Origin: Tissierella sp.
GTDB lineage: Bacteria; Bacillota; Clostridia; Tissierellales; Tissierellaceae
Length of the DNA stretch: 64,000 nucleotides
Direction: 5' to 3'
NCBI RefSeq assembly: GCF_031460495.1
Contig: NZ_JAVKTS010000001.1
Coordinates: 186,001-250,000, forward strand
In this document: in pieces, positions 8,171 through 17,496 of the stretch
Numbering within the stretch: position 1 is the first letter of the stretch
Layout: every line of letters starts with the position of its first letter
The notes under the pieces: model-generated
Databases searched by the model: none
The model's input: only the letters and a program-made list of their open reading frames with translations
Told to the model about the DNA's origin: nothing
Program-made: the position numbers and the translations under genes

Positions 8171-9133
8171 ATGGATTATAGAAATTTTTATGAATTTGAA
8201 GAATACTATACAATACTTTTCTCTGAAAAAAAGTATGATGAGGCTTTAAATCTACTCCATCATGCAAATGAACTTTTACCAAAGGATGAATATGAAAAAA
8301 GTCTATTTGAACTTATGATTTGTGAAGCTATAATATATTCTCAGACCAATAATACTGAGGCTTGCCTAAGGATTATAAAAAATTCTCTTGAAAAAGGTTA
8401 TTCACTTCCCCTACACAGGGCATGGTTTGATTTTTTAAGAGAGCACCATGAATATGAGGCGATTAGCAATCTCAACAGAAAATGTCTTCATCAAGCTCAA
8501 GAGAATTCTAAGTTCAAATATGAAGTTCAGCTTCCAAAATCTTATGATCCGAGAAAAAAACATCCACTATTTTTTTGTCTACATGGTGATGGATTTGATT
8601 GCAACATAAAAAATTCTAGCTGGTATTGGAAGGCTGATGTACTTTTAGAAAAAGGATATATAGTTGTATATGCTCAATCATCACAGATCTATTTCCATAA
8701 CGGCTTTGGCTGGCTTAGTGATCCAGTTTTATCAAGAAAGGAATTGAAAAATTGCTATGAGCAATTATTATTAGACTATTCAATTGATGAAACTTGTGTA
8801 TTAATTGGAGGGTTCTCTGGTGGTGCAACTACCTCTATTGATATGGCTTTACACAACACTATTCCAATAAAAGGGGTTATTGCATTATGCCCTGGTGATT
8901 ATTTAGATAATATAGAAGTTAAAGACATAATGAAATTAGCAGAAAGGAAAACAATAATAGTTATCCTTGAAGGAGATCAGGATACTGACCCAGTTGTTCA
9001 GCATCTTTTAAAGTTATTTAGAGAATGTGAACTTGCCCATGAATACTATATTAATAAAGGAATTGGCCATGACTATCCTAAAGATTTGGCTGAAAAAACT
9101 TTGAAGGCTGTTGAGTTTATAGTTAGTAATTAA
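8171..9133 (+). CDS. Alpha/beta hydrolase with N-terminal helical repeat region
   Basis: A 320-residue protein. Residues 1-115 look like TPR-type helices (KYDEALNLLHHANELLPKD). The C-terminal part is an alpha/beta hydrolase: oxyanion HG at 138-139, nucleophile elbow GGFSGGA with Ser216, an acidic residue in ILEGDQD and a catalytic His in GIGHDYP. There is no signal peptide, so it is a cytoplasmic esterase or peptidase-like enzyme of unknown substrate. AAAGGAG precedes the ATG. The gene is bracketed by two near-identical hairpins, which hints at insertion or duplication as a unit. Confidence 0.75.
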   Translation: MDYRNFYEFEEYYTILFSEKKYDEALNLLHHANELLPKDEYEKSLFELMICEAIIYSQTNNTEACLRIIKNSLEKGYSLPLHRAWFDFLREHHEYEAISNLNRKCLHQAQENSKFKYEVQLPKSYDPRKKHPLFFCLHGDGFDCNIKNSSWYWKADVLLEKGYIVVYAQSSQIYFHNGFGWLSDPVLSRKELKNCYEQLLLDYSIDETCVLIGGFSGGATTSIDMALHNTIPIKGVIALCPGDYLDNIEVKDIMKLAERKTIIVILEGDQDTDPVVQHLLKLFRECELAHEYYINKGIGHDYPKDLAEKTLKAVEFIVSN

Positions 9134-9139
9134 TATAAA

Positions 9140-9181
9140 GGGTTGTCTACTTTAGAAATTATTTTCTAATAGAGACAACCC
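9140..9181 (+). terminator. Hairpin after the hydrolase gene (copy 2 of a repeated hairpin)
   Basis: GGGTTGTCT pairs with AGACAACCC, and the inner TTAGAAATTATTTTCTAA is identical to copy 1. The preceding TTAATATAAA is shared as well. Only a few bases near the outer stem differ from 8003-8044. Confidence 0.85.
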
Positions 9182-9197
9182 TTCTTAAATGAATTAT

Positions 9198-9590
9198 TTA
9201 CTTACTATTTTCAGCTTTCGCCTTAACATTTGATTCCGTAGTTTTATTATTTATCATTTTACAATTGCCATCAAACTTAGCATTTTCATGGACTATAAAA
9301 CTAGGAACTTGCACATCTCCTATTAATGTTCCAGTGGGAAGAATAACCAGCTTTGTTTTTGAATCAACATTTCCTTTGATAGTACCAGCTAAGGATACAT
9401 CATTTGAATTGATATTTCCGCTGACTTTTCCTGTTTCTCCAACAACAATATTTCCGTCGTATTCAATATCACCTTCAACACTTCCATCAATTCGAATACT
9501 TCCCTTACCAACTATTTTGCCAATAATTTTGATGTTTTCGCCAATTAAAGAATCTAAGTCTTCCACTATATCATCCCTTTTCTTAAACAT
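9198..9590 (-). CDS. Bactofilin family polymer-forming protein
   Basis: A 130-residue protein with repeated right-handed beta-helix turns (GSIRIDGSVEGDIEYDGNIVVGETGKVSGNI), the hallmark of bactofilins. They polymerise without nucleotide into membrane-associated filaments that place cell-wall enzymes. It lies 18 bases downstream of an M23 peptidase gene in the same direction, a well-known pairing in which the bactofilin scaffolds the peptidase. The short C-terminal tail is charged. GGGGAGG precedes the ATG. Confidence 0.92.
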   Translation of the reverse strand: MFKKRDDIVEDLDSLIGENIKIIGKIVGKGSIRIDGSVEGDIEYDGNIVVGETGKVSGNINSNDVSLAGTIKGNVDSKTKLVILPTGTLIGDVQVPSFIVHENAKFDGNCKMINNKTTESNVKAKAENSK

Positions 9591-9608
9591 AATTAACCTC
9601 CCCCAGCT

Positions 9609-10520
9609 TTAATCCTTTATTACAGTTAATGGATTTATATATTTATTGTTTTTATGAATTTCAAAATGTAGATGATTTCCTGTAGATACTCCTGTGCTAC
9701 CCATTTTGGAAATCATTTGACCCTTGTCCACTTTATCTCCAACAGAAACTACCAAACTACTGTTGTGAGCATATAAAGTTTTATATTCATTACCATGATC
9801 TATGATAACAGTTCTACCATAACCACCCTTATATCCAGCAAATATTACAGTACCCTTAGCAGAAGCGACAACTTTTGTGCCTCTTGAGTTGGCAATATCT
9901 ACACCTTGATGAAATTGAATTCCTCTGCCAAATGGATTTTTTCTATTTCCAAACTTTGAAGTAATTCTTCCAGATGTAGGCATTAAATCAGGAACTGTTT
10001 CTAAATAGGCAAATTGAAGCTCTAAGTCTTCTATGAAAACTTCTAATTCAATCTTTTTATCATCTAATACCTCTGCCAGTATATCCATCTCAGTATTAGG
10101 ATCTAAATCACTAAAACTAATATTTGATGCAATCGTATCAGCACCCTTAGAAGGACTATCAATACCAGCCATTTCTTCTAATGTCTTTTGCAAATTGTTA
10201 ATTTCAATAAGCTTATTTTCAACATCAATTGCTTTTGCCTGCAACTGTTTAGTTTCATCTCTAAGGCTAGCTAGCTCCAAATCTTTTTCTCGATTCATTT
10301 CTTCTAGATCCTGAATAATTGAGATTTTATCCTGAGCAACTCTTCTTAAATTTAATTGATATGTAGTAGCTTTGCTAAAATACAAGCCTAAACTAATAAT
10401 AAAGATTGATGTTAGCATTAAAGCAACTTTAGGTAACCAGTGTGGTATTACAAGTTTTTTAACCTTTTTGGTATGTGGTACTATCATTATGCAGATTTTT
10501 GAATTATCCTTGGTCTTCAT
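9609..10520 (-). CDS. Membrane-anchored M23 (LytM) peptidoglycan endopeptidase
   Basis: A 303-residue protein with one N-terminal membrane segment (about 29-50: VALMLTSIFIISLGLYF). A coiled coil covers about 60-120 and an M23 domain lies at the C-terminus. Zinc and catalytic motifs are visible: FHQGVDIA (HxxxD), YAHN and HLHFEI. This predicts an extracellular-face DD- or LD-endopeptidase. It is first in a two-gene unit with bactofilin. AAGGAG precedes the ATG. All catalytic histidines are present, so it should be active rather than a degenerate EnvC-like activator. Confidence 0.92.
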   Translation of the reverse strand: MKTKDNSKICIMIVPHTKKVKKLVIPHWLPKVALMLTSIFIISLGLYFSKATTYQLNLRRVAQDKISIIQDLEEMNREKDLELASLRDETKQLQAKAIDVENKLIEINNLQKTLEEMAGIDSPSKGADTIASNISFSDLDPNTEMDILAEVLDDKKIELEVFIEDLELQFAYLETVPDLMPTSGRITSKFGNRKNPFGRGIQFHQGVDIANSRGTKVVASAKGTVIFAGYKGGYGRTVIIDHGNEYKTLYAHNSSLVVSVGDKVDKGQMISKMGSTGVSTGNHLHFEIHKNNKYINPLTVIKD

Positions 10521-10637
10521 CCTTATCTCCTTTATATTAAAATTATGATGAAAAACAAATGATGAATATTACTTACAAACAATTGTATCACATATGGAAA
10601 AAAGTGGGAACTGAAAAAATGAAATAATTTTTATTCT

Positions 10638-10679
10638 GTAACATATGTTACCGAAACATTAAGTAGGGATAGATATAAT
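10638..10679 (+). promoter_or_regulatory. hcp promoter with FNR/CRP-type operator GTAAC-N4-GTTAC
   Basis: GTAACATATGTTAC (10638-10651) is a perfect 14-base palindrome and TATAAT lies at 10674-10679. The operator centre is 29.5 bases before the -10 box, the same as upstream of the DUF1858 cassette. HcpR-type regulation of hcp by nitrosative stress is established for several anaerobes; the assignment of this site to HcpR is inference. Confidence 0.82.
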
Positions 10680-10746
10680 GATAAATGTAAGGTAAAGAAA
10701 ATATGGTGCATGAAGCACTAATAATATAAATAGGGGGAAAAGAAGA

Positions 10747-12399
10747 ATGAGTATGTTTTGTTATCAGTGTCAAGAAACAGCACAAGGAAAAGGATGTACA
10801 AAAGTAGGCGTATGTGGTAAGACTGCAGATCTTGCAGCATTACAAGATTTAATGATCTATGCAGTAAAGGGTATTTCAGTACTTGGAGTTAAAGCAGATG
10901 CAGCAGGAATTACAGTTCCTGGATTAGACAGATTAGTAATAGATAGTCTATTTATGACAATTACAAATGCAAACTTTGACAAAGAGAGATTCTTTGCAAA
11001 GATTAAAGAAGCTCTTAAAGCAAGAGATGAATTAAAAGCTCTTTTAATTGAAAAAGGTATAGATTTAGGAAATTTAGCAGATGCTGCAACATTTACTGTT
11101 AATTCAAATGATGAAATAGTATTTAAAGCAGAATCTAAAGAAGTAGGAGTACTTGCTACAGAAAATGAAGATGTAAGATCCCTAAGAGAATTAATTATAT
11201 ATGGTATTAAAGGAATGGCAGCATATGCAGAGCATGCAATCAACTTAGGATATGAAGATGCAGAAATCTCAAAATTCATTAGACGCGCAATGGCAGCTAC
11301 TCTAGATGATAGCTTAACAGCAGATGATTTAGTAGCACTTACTTTAGAGACGGGTAAATATGGTGTTGATGTAATGGCATTATTAGATAAAGCTAATACA
11401 TCTACTTATGGAAATCCAGAAATAACTGAAGTTAATATAGGAGTAAGCAATAGACCAGGTATCTTAGTATCAGGTCATGATTTAAAAGATTTTGAAGAGT
11501 TATTAGAACAAACTAAGGATTCAGGTGTAGATATCTATACTCATGGTGAAATGTTACCAGCTAACTACTATCCGAAGTTTAAAGAATATAGCCACTTTGT
11601 AGGAAACTACGGAAATGCTTGGTGGAAGCAAAAAGAAGAATTTGAGAAGTTTAACGGAGTTATATTATTCACTACAAACTGTATAGTACCTCCATTAGCA
11701 TCATATGCAGATAGAGTATATACAACAGGTGCATCAGGATATCCAGGATTTAAACATATTGCGGATAGAGTAAATGGTAATCCTAAAGATTTCTCAGAAT
11801 TAATAGAGCATGCTAAGAAATTACCAGCTCCAACAGAAATTGAAACTGGTAAAATAGTAGGTGGATTTGCTCACGCACAAGTATTTGCACTAGCTGATAA
11901 GGTTGTTGATGCAGTTAAATCAGGCGCAATCAAGAAATTCTTCGTAATGGCAGGTTGTGACGGAAGACAAGGAAGCAGAAACTACTACACAGATTTTGCA
12001 GCAGCATTACCAAAAGATACTGTAATTCTTACAGCAGGTTGTGCAAAATATAAATACAATAAGTTAAACCTAGGAGATATTGGTGGAATTCCAAGAGTAT
12101 TAGATGCAGGACAATGTAATGACTCCTACTCCTTAGCAGTTATAGCACTTAAGCTAAAAGAAATATTTGAATTAAACGATATCAATGAATTGCCAATAGC
12201 TTACAATATTGCATGGTATGAGCAAAAAGCAGTAATAGTATTACTTGGACTATTACATCTAGGTGTAAAAAACATCCACTTAGGACCAACATTGCCAGCA
12301 TTCCTTTCACCAAATGTAGCTAAAGTATTAGTAGACACTTTTGGAATTGGAACAATCTCCAATGTAGAAGACGATATAGCAATGTTCATGGGAGCATAA
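10747..12399 (+). CDS. hcp: Hydroxylamine reductase / hybrid cluster protein (prismane)
   Basis: A 550-residue Hcp. The N-terminal cluster ligands are C5-x2-C8-x8-C17-x5-C23, the spacing of strict-anaerobe Hcp. Hybrid-cluster segments are present: [56 protein letters not shown] and [12 protein letters not shown]. In other species it reduces NO or hydroxylamine and takes part in nitrosylation chemistry in the cytoplasm. No hcr reductase gene is adjacent. It is a single-gene unit with its own terminator. Confidence 0.97.
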   Translation: MSMFCYQCQETAQGKGCTKVGVCGKTADLAALQDLMIYAVKGISVLGVKADAAGITVPGLDRLVIDSLFMTITNANFDKERFFAKIKEALKARDELKALLIEKGIDLGNLADAATFTVNSNDEIVFKAESKEVGVLATENEDVRSLRELIIYGIKGMAAYAEHAINLGYEDAEISKFIRRAMAATLDDSLTADDLVALTLETGKYGVDVMALLDKANTSTYGNPEITEVNIGVSNRPGILVSGHDLKDFEELLEQTKDSGVDIYTHGEMLPANYYPKFKEYSHFVGNYGNAWWKQKEEFEKFNGVILFTTNCIVPPLASYADRVYTTGASGYPGFKHIADRVNGNPKDFSELIEHAKKLPAPTEIETGKIVGGFAHAQVFALADKVVDAVKSGAIKKFFVMAGCDGRQGSRNYYTDFAAALPKDTVILTAGCAKYKYNKLNLGDIGGIPRVLDAGQCNDSYSLAVIALKLKEIFELNDINELPIAYNIAWYEQKAVIVLLGLLHLGVKNIHLGPTLPAFLSPNVAKVLVDTFGIGTISNVEDDIAMFMGA

Positions 12400-12457
12400 T
12401 AGATAGTAACTATTTATATAGATATAAAAAGATAAAGTTAAAAAATACAAAAGATAA

Positions 12458-12494
12458 AAAGACCCTTTGAGATTAAAAATCTTAGAGGGTCTTT
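12458..12494 (+). terminator. Intrinsic terminator after hcp
   Basis: AAAGACCCT pairs with AGGGTCTTT around a partly paired loop, followed by a short AT-rich tract. Confidence 0.85.
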
Positions 12495-12572
12495 AAAATT
12501 ATTTGGGTATAATCAAAAGATATAGTATAATTGTTAGGAACATCATTTTTATAAATTAAAGGAGGAAGTGTA

Positions 12573-13745
12573 TTGACAGAGTTTTTTTTAAAGCTTGCTA
12601 CAAAAGGAAACACTAATTATTCAGATAAAAATGTAAGAGAAAGAGTAGGATATATTGCTGGCTTTGTAGGATTGTTTGTTAATTTATTATTATCTATATT
12701 AAAGCTTATTGTCGGATTGATAGTGTCTTCCATTGCTGTTACAGCTGATGCTTTTAACAACTTATCCGATAGTGCTTCTTCTATTATGACATTAATAGGA
12801 TTTAAGCTTTCAAATGCACCACCAGATAAGAAGCATCCTTATGGACATGGAAGAATAGAGTATTTACTTGCATTGATGATAGCATTTATGGTTATGATAG
12901 TAGGATTTCAATTTATTAAATCATCAGTTGATAGAATTATTAATCCAAAACCTGTAGAATTTCAACTAATTCCTTTTATACTATTGGTCATATCAATATT
13001 TTTCAAAATATGGCTGAGTGTATTTAATAGAAAACTAGGAGATAAGATTTCATCAGCAGCGCTAAAGGCAACAGCCACAGATGCTTTAGGTGATGTAATT
13101 ACCACATCTGTTGTAGTCTTATCCTTATTATTGTCCCTTATAACTGATTATCCAATTGACGGTTATATAGGAGTTTTAGTAGCTCTTTTGATTTTGTACT
13201 CAGGATTCTCCTTGGTAAAGGAAACCATTAGCCCATTAATTGGGGAAGCGCCAGATGAAGATATTATAGCAGGTATCATTGATGGGGTTCTTTCCTATGA
13301 TTATATCTTGGGAGTACATGATTTGATAGTACATAATTATGGACCTGGAAGGATTATGGCCACAATAGATGCTGAGATACCAGCTGATATAGATGTAGTC
13401 ACTATCCACAATATCATCGATCAAGCAGAAAGGGAAATAAGCGAAAAATATAATTTGCATTTAGTTATTCATATGGATCCTATAGGGAAAGAGACAAAGG
13501 AATTGACTAAAATAAGAAATACAATAAAACATGTAATTAGACCAAATGAAATGATTAGATCAATACATGATTTGAATATTGTTGAATGTGATGGAAATAA
13601 AACACTTATATTCCATCTAGTCATAGATGGCAACAAAATAGATAAAGATTTTTCAGAGGAGAAAATAGAAAAGGAATTAATAGAAAATATTAAAGCTGTA
13701 AATAAAGATTTGATATGTAATATTATCTTTGATGTTGAATACTAA
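12573..13745 (+). CDS. Cation diffusion facilitator family metal exporter
   Basis: A 390-residue protein with about six membrane segments in residues 25-215. The metal site DAFNNLSDSASS (TMH2) and its TMH5 counterpart DALGDVITT are present, as is the KKHPYGHGRIEYL loop. The C-terminal cytoplasmic domain is longer than usual and appears to contain a second ferredoxin-like repeat. CDF proteins export Zn, Fe, Mn or Co by proton antiport. The start is TTG, seven bases after GGAGG at 12561-12565. The metal cannot be assigned from sequence alone. Confidence 0.9.
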   Translation: MTEFFLKLATKGNTNYSDKNVRERVGYIAGFVGLFVNLLLSILKLIVGLIVSSIAVTADAFNNLSDSASSIMTLIGFKLSNAPPDKKHPYGHGRIEYLLALMIAFMVMIVGFQFIKSSVDRIINPKPVEFQLIPFILLVISIFFKIWLSVFNRKLGDKISSAALKATATDALGDVITTSVVVLSLLLSLITDYPIDGYIGVLVALLILYSGFSLVKETISPLIGEAPDEDIIAGIIDGVLSYDYILGVHDLIVHNYGPGRIMATIDAEIPADIDVVTIHNIIDQAEREISEKYNLHLVIHMDPIGKETKELTKIRNTIKHVIRPNEMIRSIHDLNIVECDGNKTLIFHLVIDGNKIDKDFSEEKIEKELIENIKAVNKDLICNIIFDVEY

Positions 13746-13766
13746 AATACAGATTGGAGAGGCAAA

Positions 13767-13997
13767 ATGAAAGAATTAATAAAGAAAATAAATGAACTTG
13801 CTAATAAGTCAAAGACGGTAGGATTGACAGAATTAGAAAAAGAAGAGCAACAAAAATTGCGCCAAGAATATCTTAAAGTATTTAGGGGTAATATGAAGGA
13901 GACTCTAATGACAGTAAAAGTAGTAGATGAAGAAGGTAATGATGTTACTCCAGAAAAACTAAAAGAAGAGCAGACAAAACCAAAATATATGAACTAA
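13767..13997 (+). CDS. DUF896 (YnzC-like) family protein
   Basis: A 76-residue protein matching the DUF896 pattern: two N-terminal helices (INELANKSKTVGLTELEKEEQQKLRQEYL) and then FRGNMKETLMTVKVVDEEGNDVTP. YnzC of Bacillus is the reference; some homologues are LexA-controlled, but the function is unclear. It starts 21 bases after the exporter and is followed by a strong terminator, so the two are probably cotranscribed. Confidence 0.9.
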   Translation: MKELIKKINELANKSKTVGLTELEKEEQQKLRQEYLKVFRGNMKETLMTVKVVDEEGNDVTPEKLKEEQTKPKYMN

Positions 13998-14034
13998 AAA
14001 ATATCCCTTAGCTTTATGGCTAGGGGATATTTTT
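13996..14034 (+). terminator. Intrinsic terminator after the DUF896 gene
   Basis: AAAAATATCCCTTAGC pairs with GGCTAGGGGATATTTTT around a short loop, overlapping the stop codon. Confidence 0.9.
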
Positions 14035-14081
14035 GATTAGATACAAATTAAACTTATAAGATTAATCAGACAAACACATAC

Positions 14082-14146
14082 ATAACACAAAAATTAGACA
14101 TCCATCTAATTTTTGTGTTGACATTAGATGGATATTACAATATTAT
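14082..14146 (+). promoter_or_regulatory. Promoter with nested inverted repeats upstream of the MFS/ArsR operon
   Basis: TTGACA (14118-14123), 17 bases, TATTAT (14141-14146). A 13-bp inverted repeat (CACAAAAATTAGA with TCTAATTTTTGTG) ends at the -35 box. A second repeat, TCCATCTAA with TTAGATGGA, brackets the -35 box. The shared middle arm makes the two pairings mutually exclusive. The likely reader is the ArsR-type regulator of the same operon. Confidence 0.7.
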
Positions 14147-14184
14147 ACATATTATAATAAATACATAATATGGGAGGTAATAAA

Positions 14185-15480
14185 ATGAATTTTAAGCTTA
14201 TAAAACGGAAGGATTTTTCTTTACTGATATTAGGTAAATTAGTGTCTTTGCTTGGCAGTAATATGCAACAATTTGCACTATCCTTATATGTACTTTCACT
14301 TACTGGTTCAGCAACTATTTTCGCATCTATTTTATCAATATCCATTTTACCAAGATTAATATTGTCTCCAATAGCTGGAGTATTTGGAGATTGGTTTGAT
14401 AGAAAAAGATCAATAGTAGTATTAGACTTCTTAAATTCAATCATCATTGGTAGCTTTGCAGTAATTTATATCATCAATGGCAATATATCCATTCCGATGA
14501 TTTATATTTTGGTTATTTTGTTAGAGATTACTGAGATATTTTTTCATTCAGCTATGTCAGCTGTTTTACCAAGCGTTGTGACAAAGGAAGAATTATTAGA
14601 AGCGAACTCATTTAATTCACTTGTAATGAATATAGGAAATATGCTATCACCTGTTTTAGCTGCTTTCCTTTATGGTACTTTTGGGATGAAGATTATTTTG
14701 ATTGTTAATTCCATAAGTTTTTTATTATCAGCTATTAGCGAAATGTTTATAAATGTACCTAAAAATCATAAAACTCCAGAAAAGATTAATATAAAGGCTT
14801 TTAAGACAGATTTTGTTGAGGGTATAAATATAATTAAAAGCAATAAGTTAATATCTACAATGATAAGCTTGGGGACTATAATTAATTTTTGTATGGGACC
14901 ACTATTCTCCATTGGATTAATATTTATAATTAAAGAAGTATTTAAAACCAATGATTTTCAATTTGGGATGTTTCAAATGGTTTTATCTGCATCCATGTTA
15001 GTTGCACCAATTCTTTGTGGAAGTATTATTAAAAAGCTGAAAATAGGCAAGCTATGTTTTATAAGCTTTTCTATTATGTCAATATTGATATTAATCATGG
15101 CAATTATACCATCCAATCTATTTATGAGTATTTTTACTACAACTATGGTGCCCTATATTGGGTTACTAATTATTTCATTCATGGTTGGTATAGTTGTTAC
15201 CGTGGCTAATATAGCTTTAGGAACCCTTTTTAGTCAAACAGTTCCTCTGGATTTAATGGGGAGAACATCAACAGTTTTTGGCTTAGCAGTTACAGTATTT
15301 ATTCCCGTAGGGCAAATGATTTTTGGATTCCTATATGATATAATATCTCCAAGTATTGTAATAGCGACAAGCGCGACTATATTAATAATTACAGTTATTA
15401 AATATAAATCAGCCTTAATAAGTTATGATAAGGAAAATGTGGAGGCAACAATAATAGGAGATGGGATGAATGAAGTTTAA
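14185..15480 (+). CDS. MFS transporter, probable drug efflux
   Basis: About 431 residues with twelve predicted membrane segments. The motif A-like loop after TM2 is AGVFGDWFDRKRSIVV. The overall pattern resembles MFS efflux proteins of the enterobactin exporter/macrolide type. ATG 14185 follows GGGAGGT; an ATG at 14170 lies upstream of that site and is not used. The last 11 bases overlap the downstream regulator gene. A transporter with its own ArsR-type regulator suggests export of a toxic compound, which cannot be named. Confidence 0.85.
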   Translation: MNFKLIKRKDFSLLILGKLVSLLGSNMQQFALSLYVLSLTGSATIFASILSISILPRLILSPIAGVFGDWFDRKRSIVVLDFLNSIIIGSFAVIYIINGNISIPMIYILVILLEITEIFFHSAMSAVLPSVVTKEELLEANSFNSLVMNIGNMLSPVLAAFLYGTFGMKIILIVNSISFLLSAISEMFINVPKNHKTPEKINIKAFKTDFVEGINIIKSNKLISTMISLGTIINFCMGPLFSIGLIFIIKEVFKTNDFQFGMFQMVLSASMLVAPILCGSIIKKLKIGKLCFISFSIMSILILIMAIIPSNLFMSIFTTTMVPYIGLLIISFMVGIVVTVANIALGTLFSQTVPLDLMGRTSTVFGLAVTVFIPVGQMIFGFLYDIISPSIVIATSATILIITVIKYKSALISYDKENVEATIIGDGMNEV

Positions 15481-16579
15481 GTTTTATCTTAGAGAAAGTA
15501 GAATATATGATTTCTTGAAATTTCCAAGTTTGATTTTTGCAAGGGAAAGATATGAGAAATCTGAAGGAGATCATGATTATAAAGAATTTCCTATGGATGA
15601 TTATTTTGATTTAATTAAGAAGGTGGAGGATAATCTAAAACCATATGCAAAAGATATAGAAGTATTTTATATGGACCACTTTTTAAGCGATTATAAATTT
15701 ATAGATTTAATTTCAACAACCAATAATATATTTGGTTATAAAAATGAAAAAGAGTATTTAGATATGTTATTGACATTAAATGAAGAAGAGATAAATAAAA
15801 GCATTATTTATTCGTTAATTATGATTAATGAAGGTAATTATGAATATTCAGATGAAATTATGAATAAAGCTGAATCCATTAGTATGAATAAAGATGAATT
15901 ATTTTCAGTAATAAAAGATTTGCCCACTGAAGCAGCTACAAAATGGAATCTGTTTTTAATAGTGGAAGAACCAATTAAATACATGAAAATGTATGTTGAT
16001 TTAATGAATAATTTATTGCCTATTTTTGAAGAAATCTATTCATCATATGAAGATGAAGTGAAGGATTATGGACAATATTTAGTTAATTTTTTAAATGAAA
16101 ATGGTCCAAAAGGTTTAGAGGAAATAACTTATTCTATTTATAGCCCAAAGATTATAGATAGTGAAGAAACCAATATATTTATCTCTATAATGATGGCTTT
16201 TGCCATCGGGCTGATAGGTGCAGGTAAGGAAAACTATCTAGCTTGGGGACTAAAAATGGAAGAAGCCTTCAAAAGAATGAAAGAAATAAATGAGAATAAG
16301 ATTAATGAGAGGGTTCAGATATTTAAAAATTTGGGGGATAAGACTAGATATGAAGTGGTGAAATTAATAGCTTCAGGGCAAACTTCTACTAAAGAAATCG
16401 CAAATGAATTGGGAGTATCCAGTGCAACCATATCTTATCACATAAATAATTTAATACAATCAAAGGTCATAAAGATAGATAAATCAAATAATAAATATGG
16501 CTATGTAGTAGATTATGATTTACTAGAAAAAGCTATGAAAGATTTTAAAGAAGATTTAATCTTTCCAAAAGAATCTTAA
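15470..16579 (+). CDS. ArsR-type winged-helix regulator with large N-terminal domain
   Basis: A 369-residue protein. The first 280 residues are mostly helical and of unrecognised fold. The C-terminal 80 residues are a winged helix of ArsR type: NLGDKTRYEVVKLIASG, then a recognition region TKEIANELGVSSATISYHINNL. Most ArsR proteins are about 100 residues, so the N-terminal part may be a ligand-sensing domain. AGGAG lies nine bases upstream. It is coupled by overlap to the MFS gene and probably autoregulates through the repeats at 14082-14146. Confidence 0.82.
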   Translation: MKFKFYLRESRIYDFLKFPSLIFARERYEKSEGDHDYKEFPMDDYFDLIKKVEDNLKPYAKDIEVFYMDHFLSDYKFIDLISTTNNIFGYKNEKEYLDMLLTLNEEEINKSIIYSLIMINEGNYEYSDEIMNKAESISMNKDELFSVIKDLPTEAATKWNLFLIVEEPIKYMKMYVDLMNNLLPIFEEIYSSYEDEVKDYGQYLVNFLNENGPKGLEEITYSIYSPKIIDSEETNIFISIMMAFAIGLIGAGKENYLAWGLKMEEAFKRMKEINENKINERVQIFKNLGDKTRYEVVKLIASGQTSTKEIANELGVSSATISYHINNLIQSKVIKIDKSNNKYGYVVDYDLLEKAMKDFKEDLIFPKES

Positions 16580-16590
16580 TAGAATATCTA

Positions 16591-16625
16591 TTTACCCTCT
16601 TAATCAATGAAAATAAGAGGGTAAA
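16591..16625 (+). terminator. Intrinsic terminator after the ArsR-type gene
   Basis: TTTACCCTCTTA pairs with TAAGAGGGTAAA around an 11-base loop, followed by an AT-rich run. Confidence 0.85.
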
Positions 16626-16652
16626 AATATTGCCAATAATAGGAGGGACATA

Positions 16653-17429
16653 ATGACTTGTAAATTTGGTATGCCAACATTAATTGAAAAAGACAGTATT
16701 TTGGACAATGCATTATTATGTAAGGAATTAAACTTAGATTTTATAGAGTTAAATATGAATTTGCCTTATTGTATGCCAGATAGGAATAAGCCAGAAGAAA
16801 TACTAAAGTTAAAGGAAGAAAACAATATCAATTTTACAATTCATTTTCCTGAAGAAATTGATTTTGGATGCTTCTATGATGAAATAAGACAAGCTAATAT
16901 TATATTGTTTAATAATATAGCAACATGGGCTTCTAAATTTGGAGTAGAGAAAATAAACATTCATTTGAATCCTGGAATTTATTTTACCCTACCTAAAGAG
17001 AAAGTATTTGTCTATGACAGGCATATAGAGATGTTTATTGAGAAGTTCACAGATTCCATGATCAAGATAGTAAATATAGCAAAACCACTAGGAATAAAAA
17101 TATGTGTAGAAAATATGAAAATACACGAATTTATGGAAGAAACATTTAAAAGAATGGTGAATATTGAAAACTTATACTTTACATGGGATGTTGGACATGA
17201 TGCTATGTCTAATTATAGAATGAAGGAAATATACATAGAAAATCCTCATAAGGTAAGTCATATGCATTTACATGATTACAATGGAAATAGTGATCATCAA
17301 ATTTTATTTGAGGGTCTTATCCCTATAAAAGAAAGGATTAAATTTGCAAAAGAAAATAATTTAACTGTTGTAATAGAAACAAAAACAGAAGAAGCCTTAA
17401 GGAAATCAATAGAGCGATTATCGACATAG
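16653..17429 (+). CDS. Sugar phosphate isomerase/epimerase-like TIM barrel protein
   Basis: A 258-residue protein of the AP-endonuclease 2/xylose-isomerase-like TIM barrel family. Putative metal ligands are ICVENM (Glu), FTWDVGHD (Asp/His), HMHLHDYNG (His/Asp) and VVIETK (Glu). Such proteins act on sugars, inositols or abasic sites, and the exact reaction cannot be assigned. AGGAGG precedes the ATG. It lies between two terminators, so it is a single-gene unit. Confidence 0.8.
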   Translation: MTCKFGMPTLIEKDSILDNALLCKELNLDFIELNMNLPYCMPDRNKPEEILKLKEENNINFTIHFPEEIDFGCFYDEIRQANIILFNNIATWASKFGVEKINIHLNPGIYFTLPKEKVFVYDRHIEMFIEKFTDSMIKIVNIAKPLGIKICVENMKIHEFMEETFKRMVNIENLYFTWDVGHDAMSNYRMKEIYIENPHKVSHMHLHDYNGNSDHQILFEGLIPIKERIKFAKENNLTVVIETKTEEALRKSIERLST

Positions 17430-17440
17430 TGTAAGCATAT

Positions 17441-17483
17441 TATAAGTATAGACCTTAGTTTAAAACTAGGTCTATACTTATAT
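17441..17483. terminator. Bidirectional terminator between convergent genes
   Basis: TATAAGTATAGACC pairs with GGTCTATACTTATA, with an inner TAGTT/AACTA. AT-rich flanks lie on both sides. Confidence 0.85.
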
Positions 17484-17496
17484 ACATATAATAACA

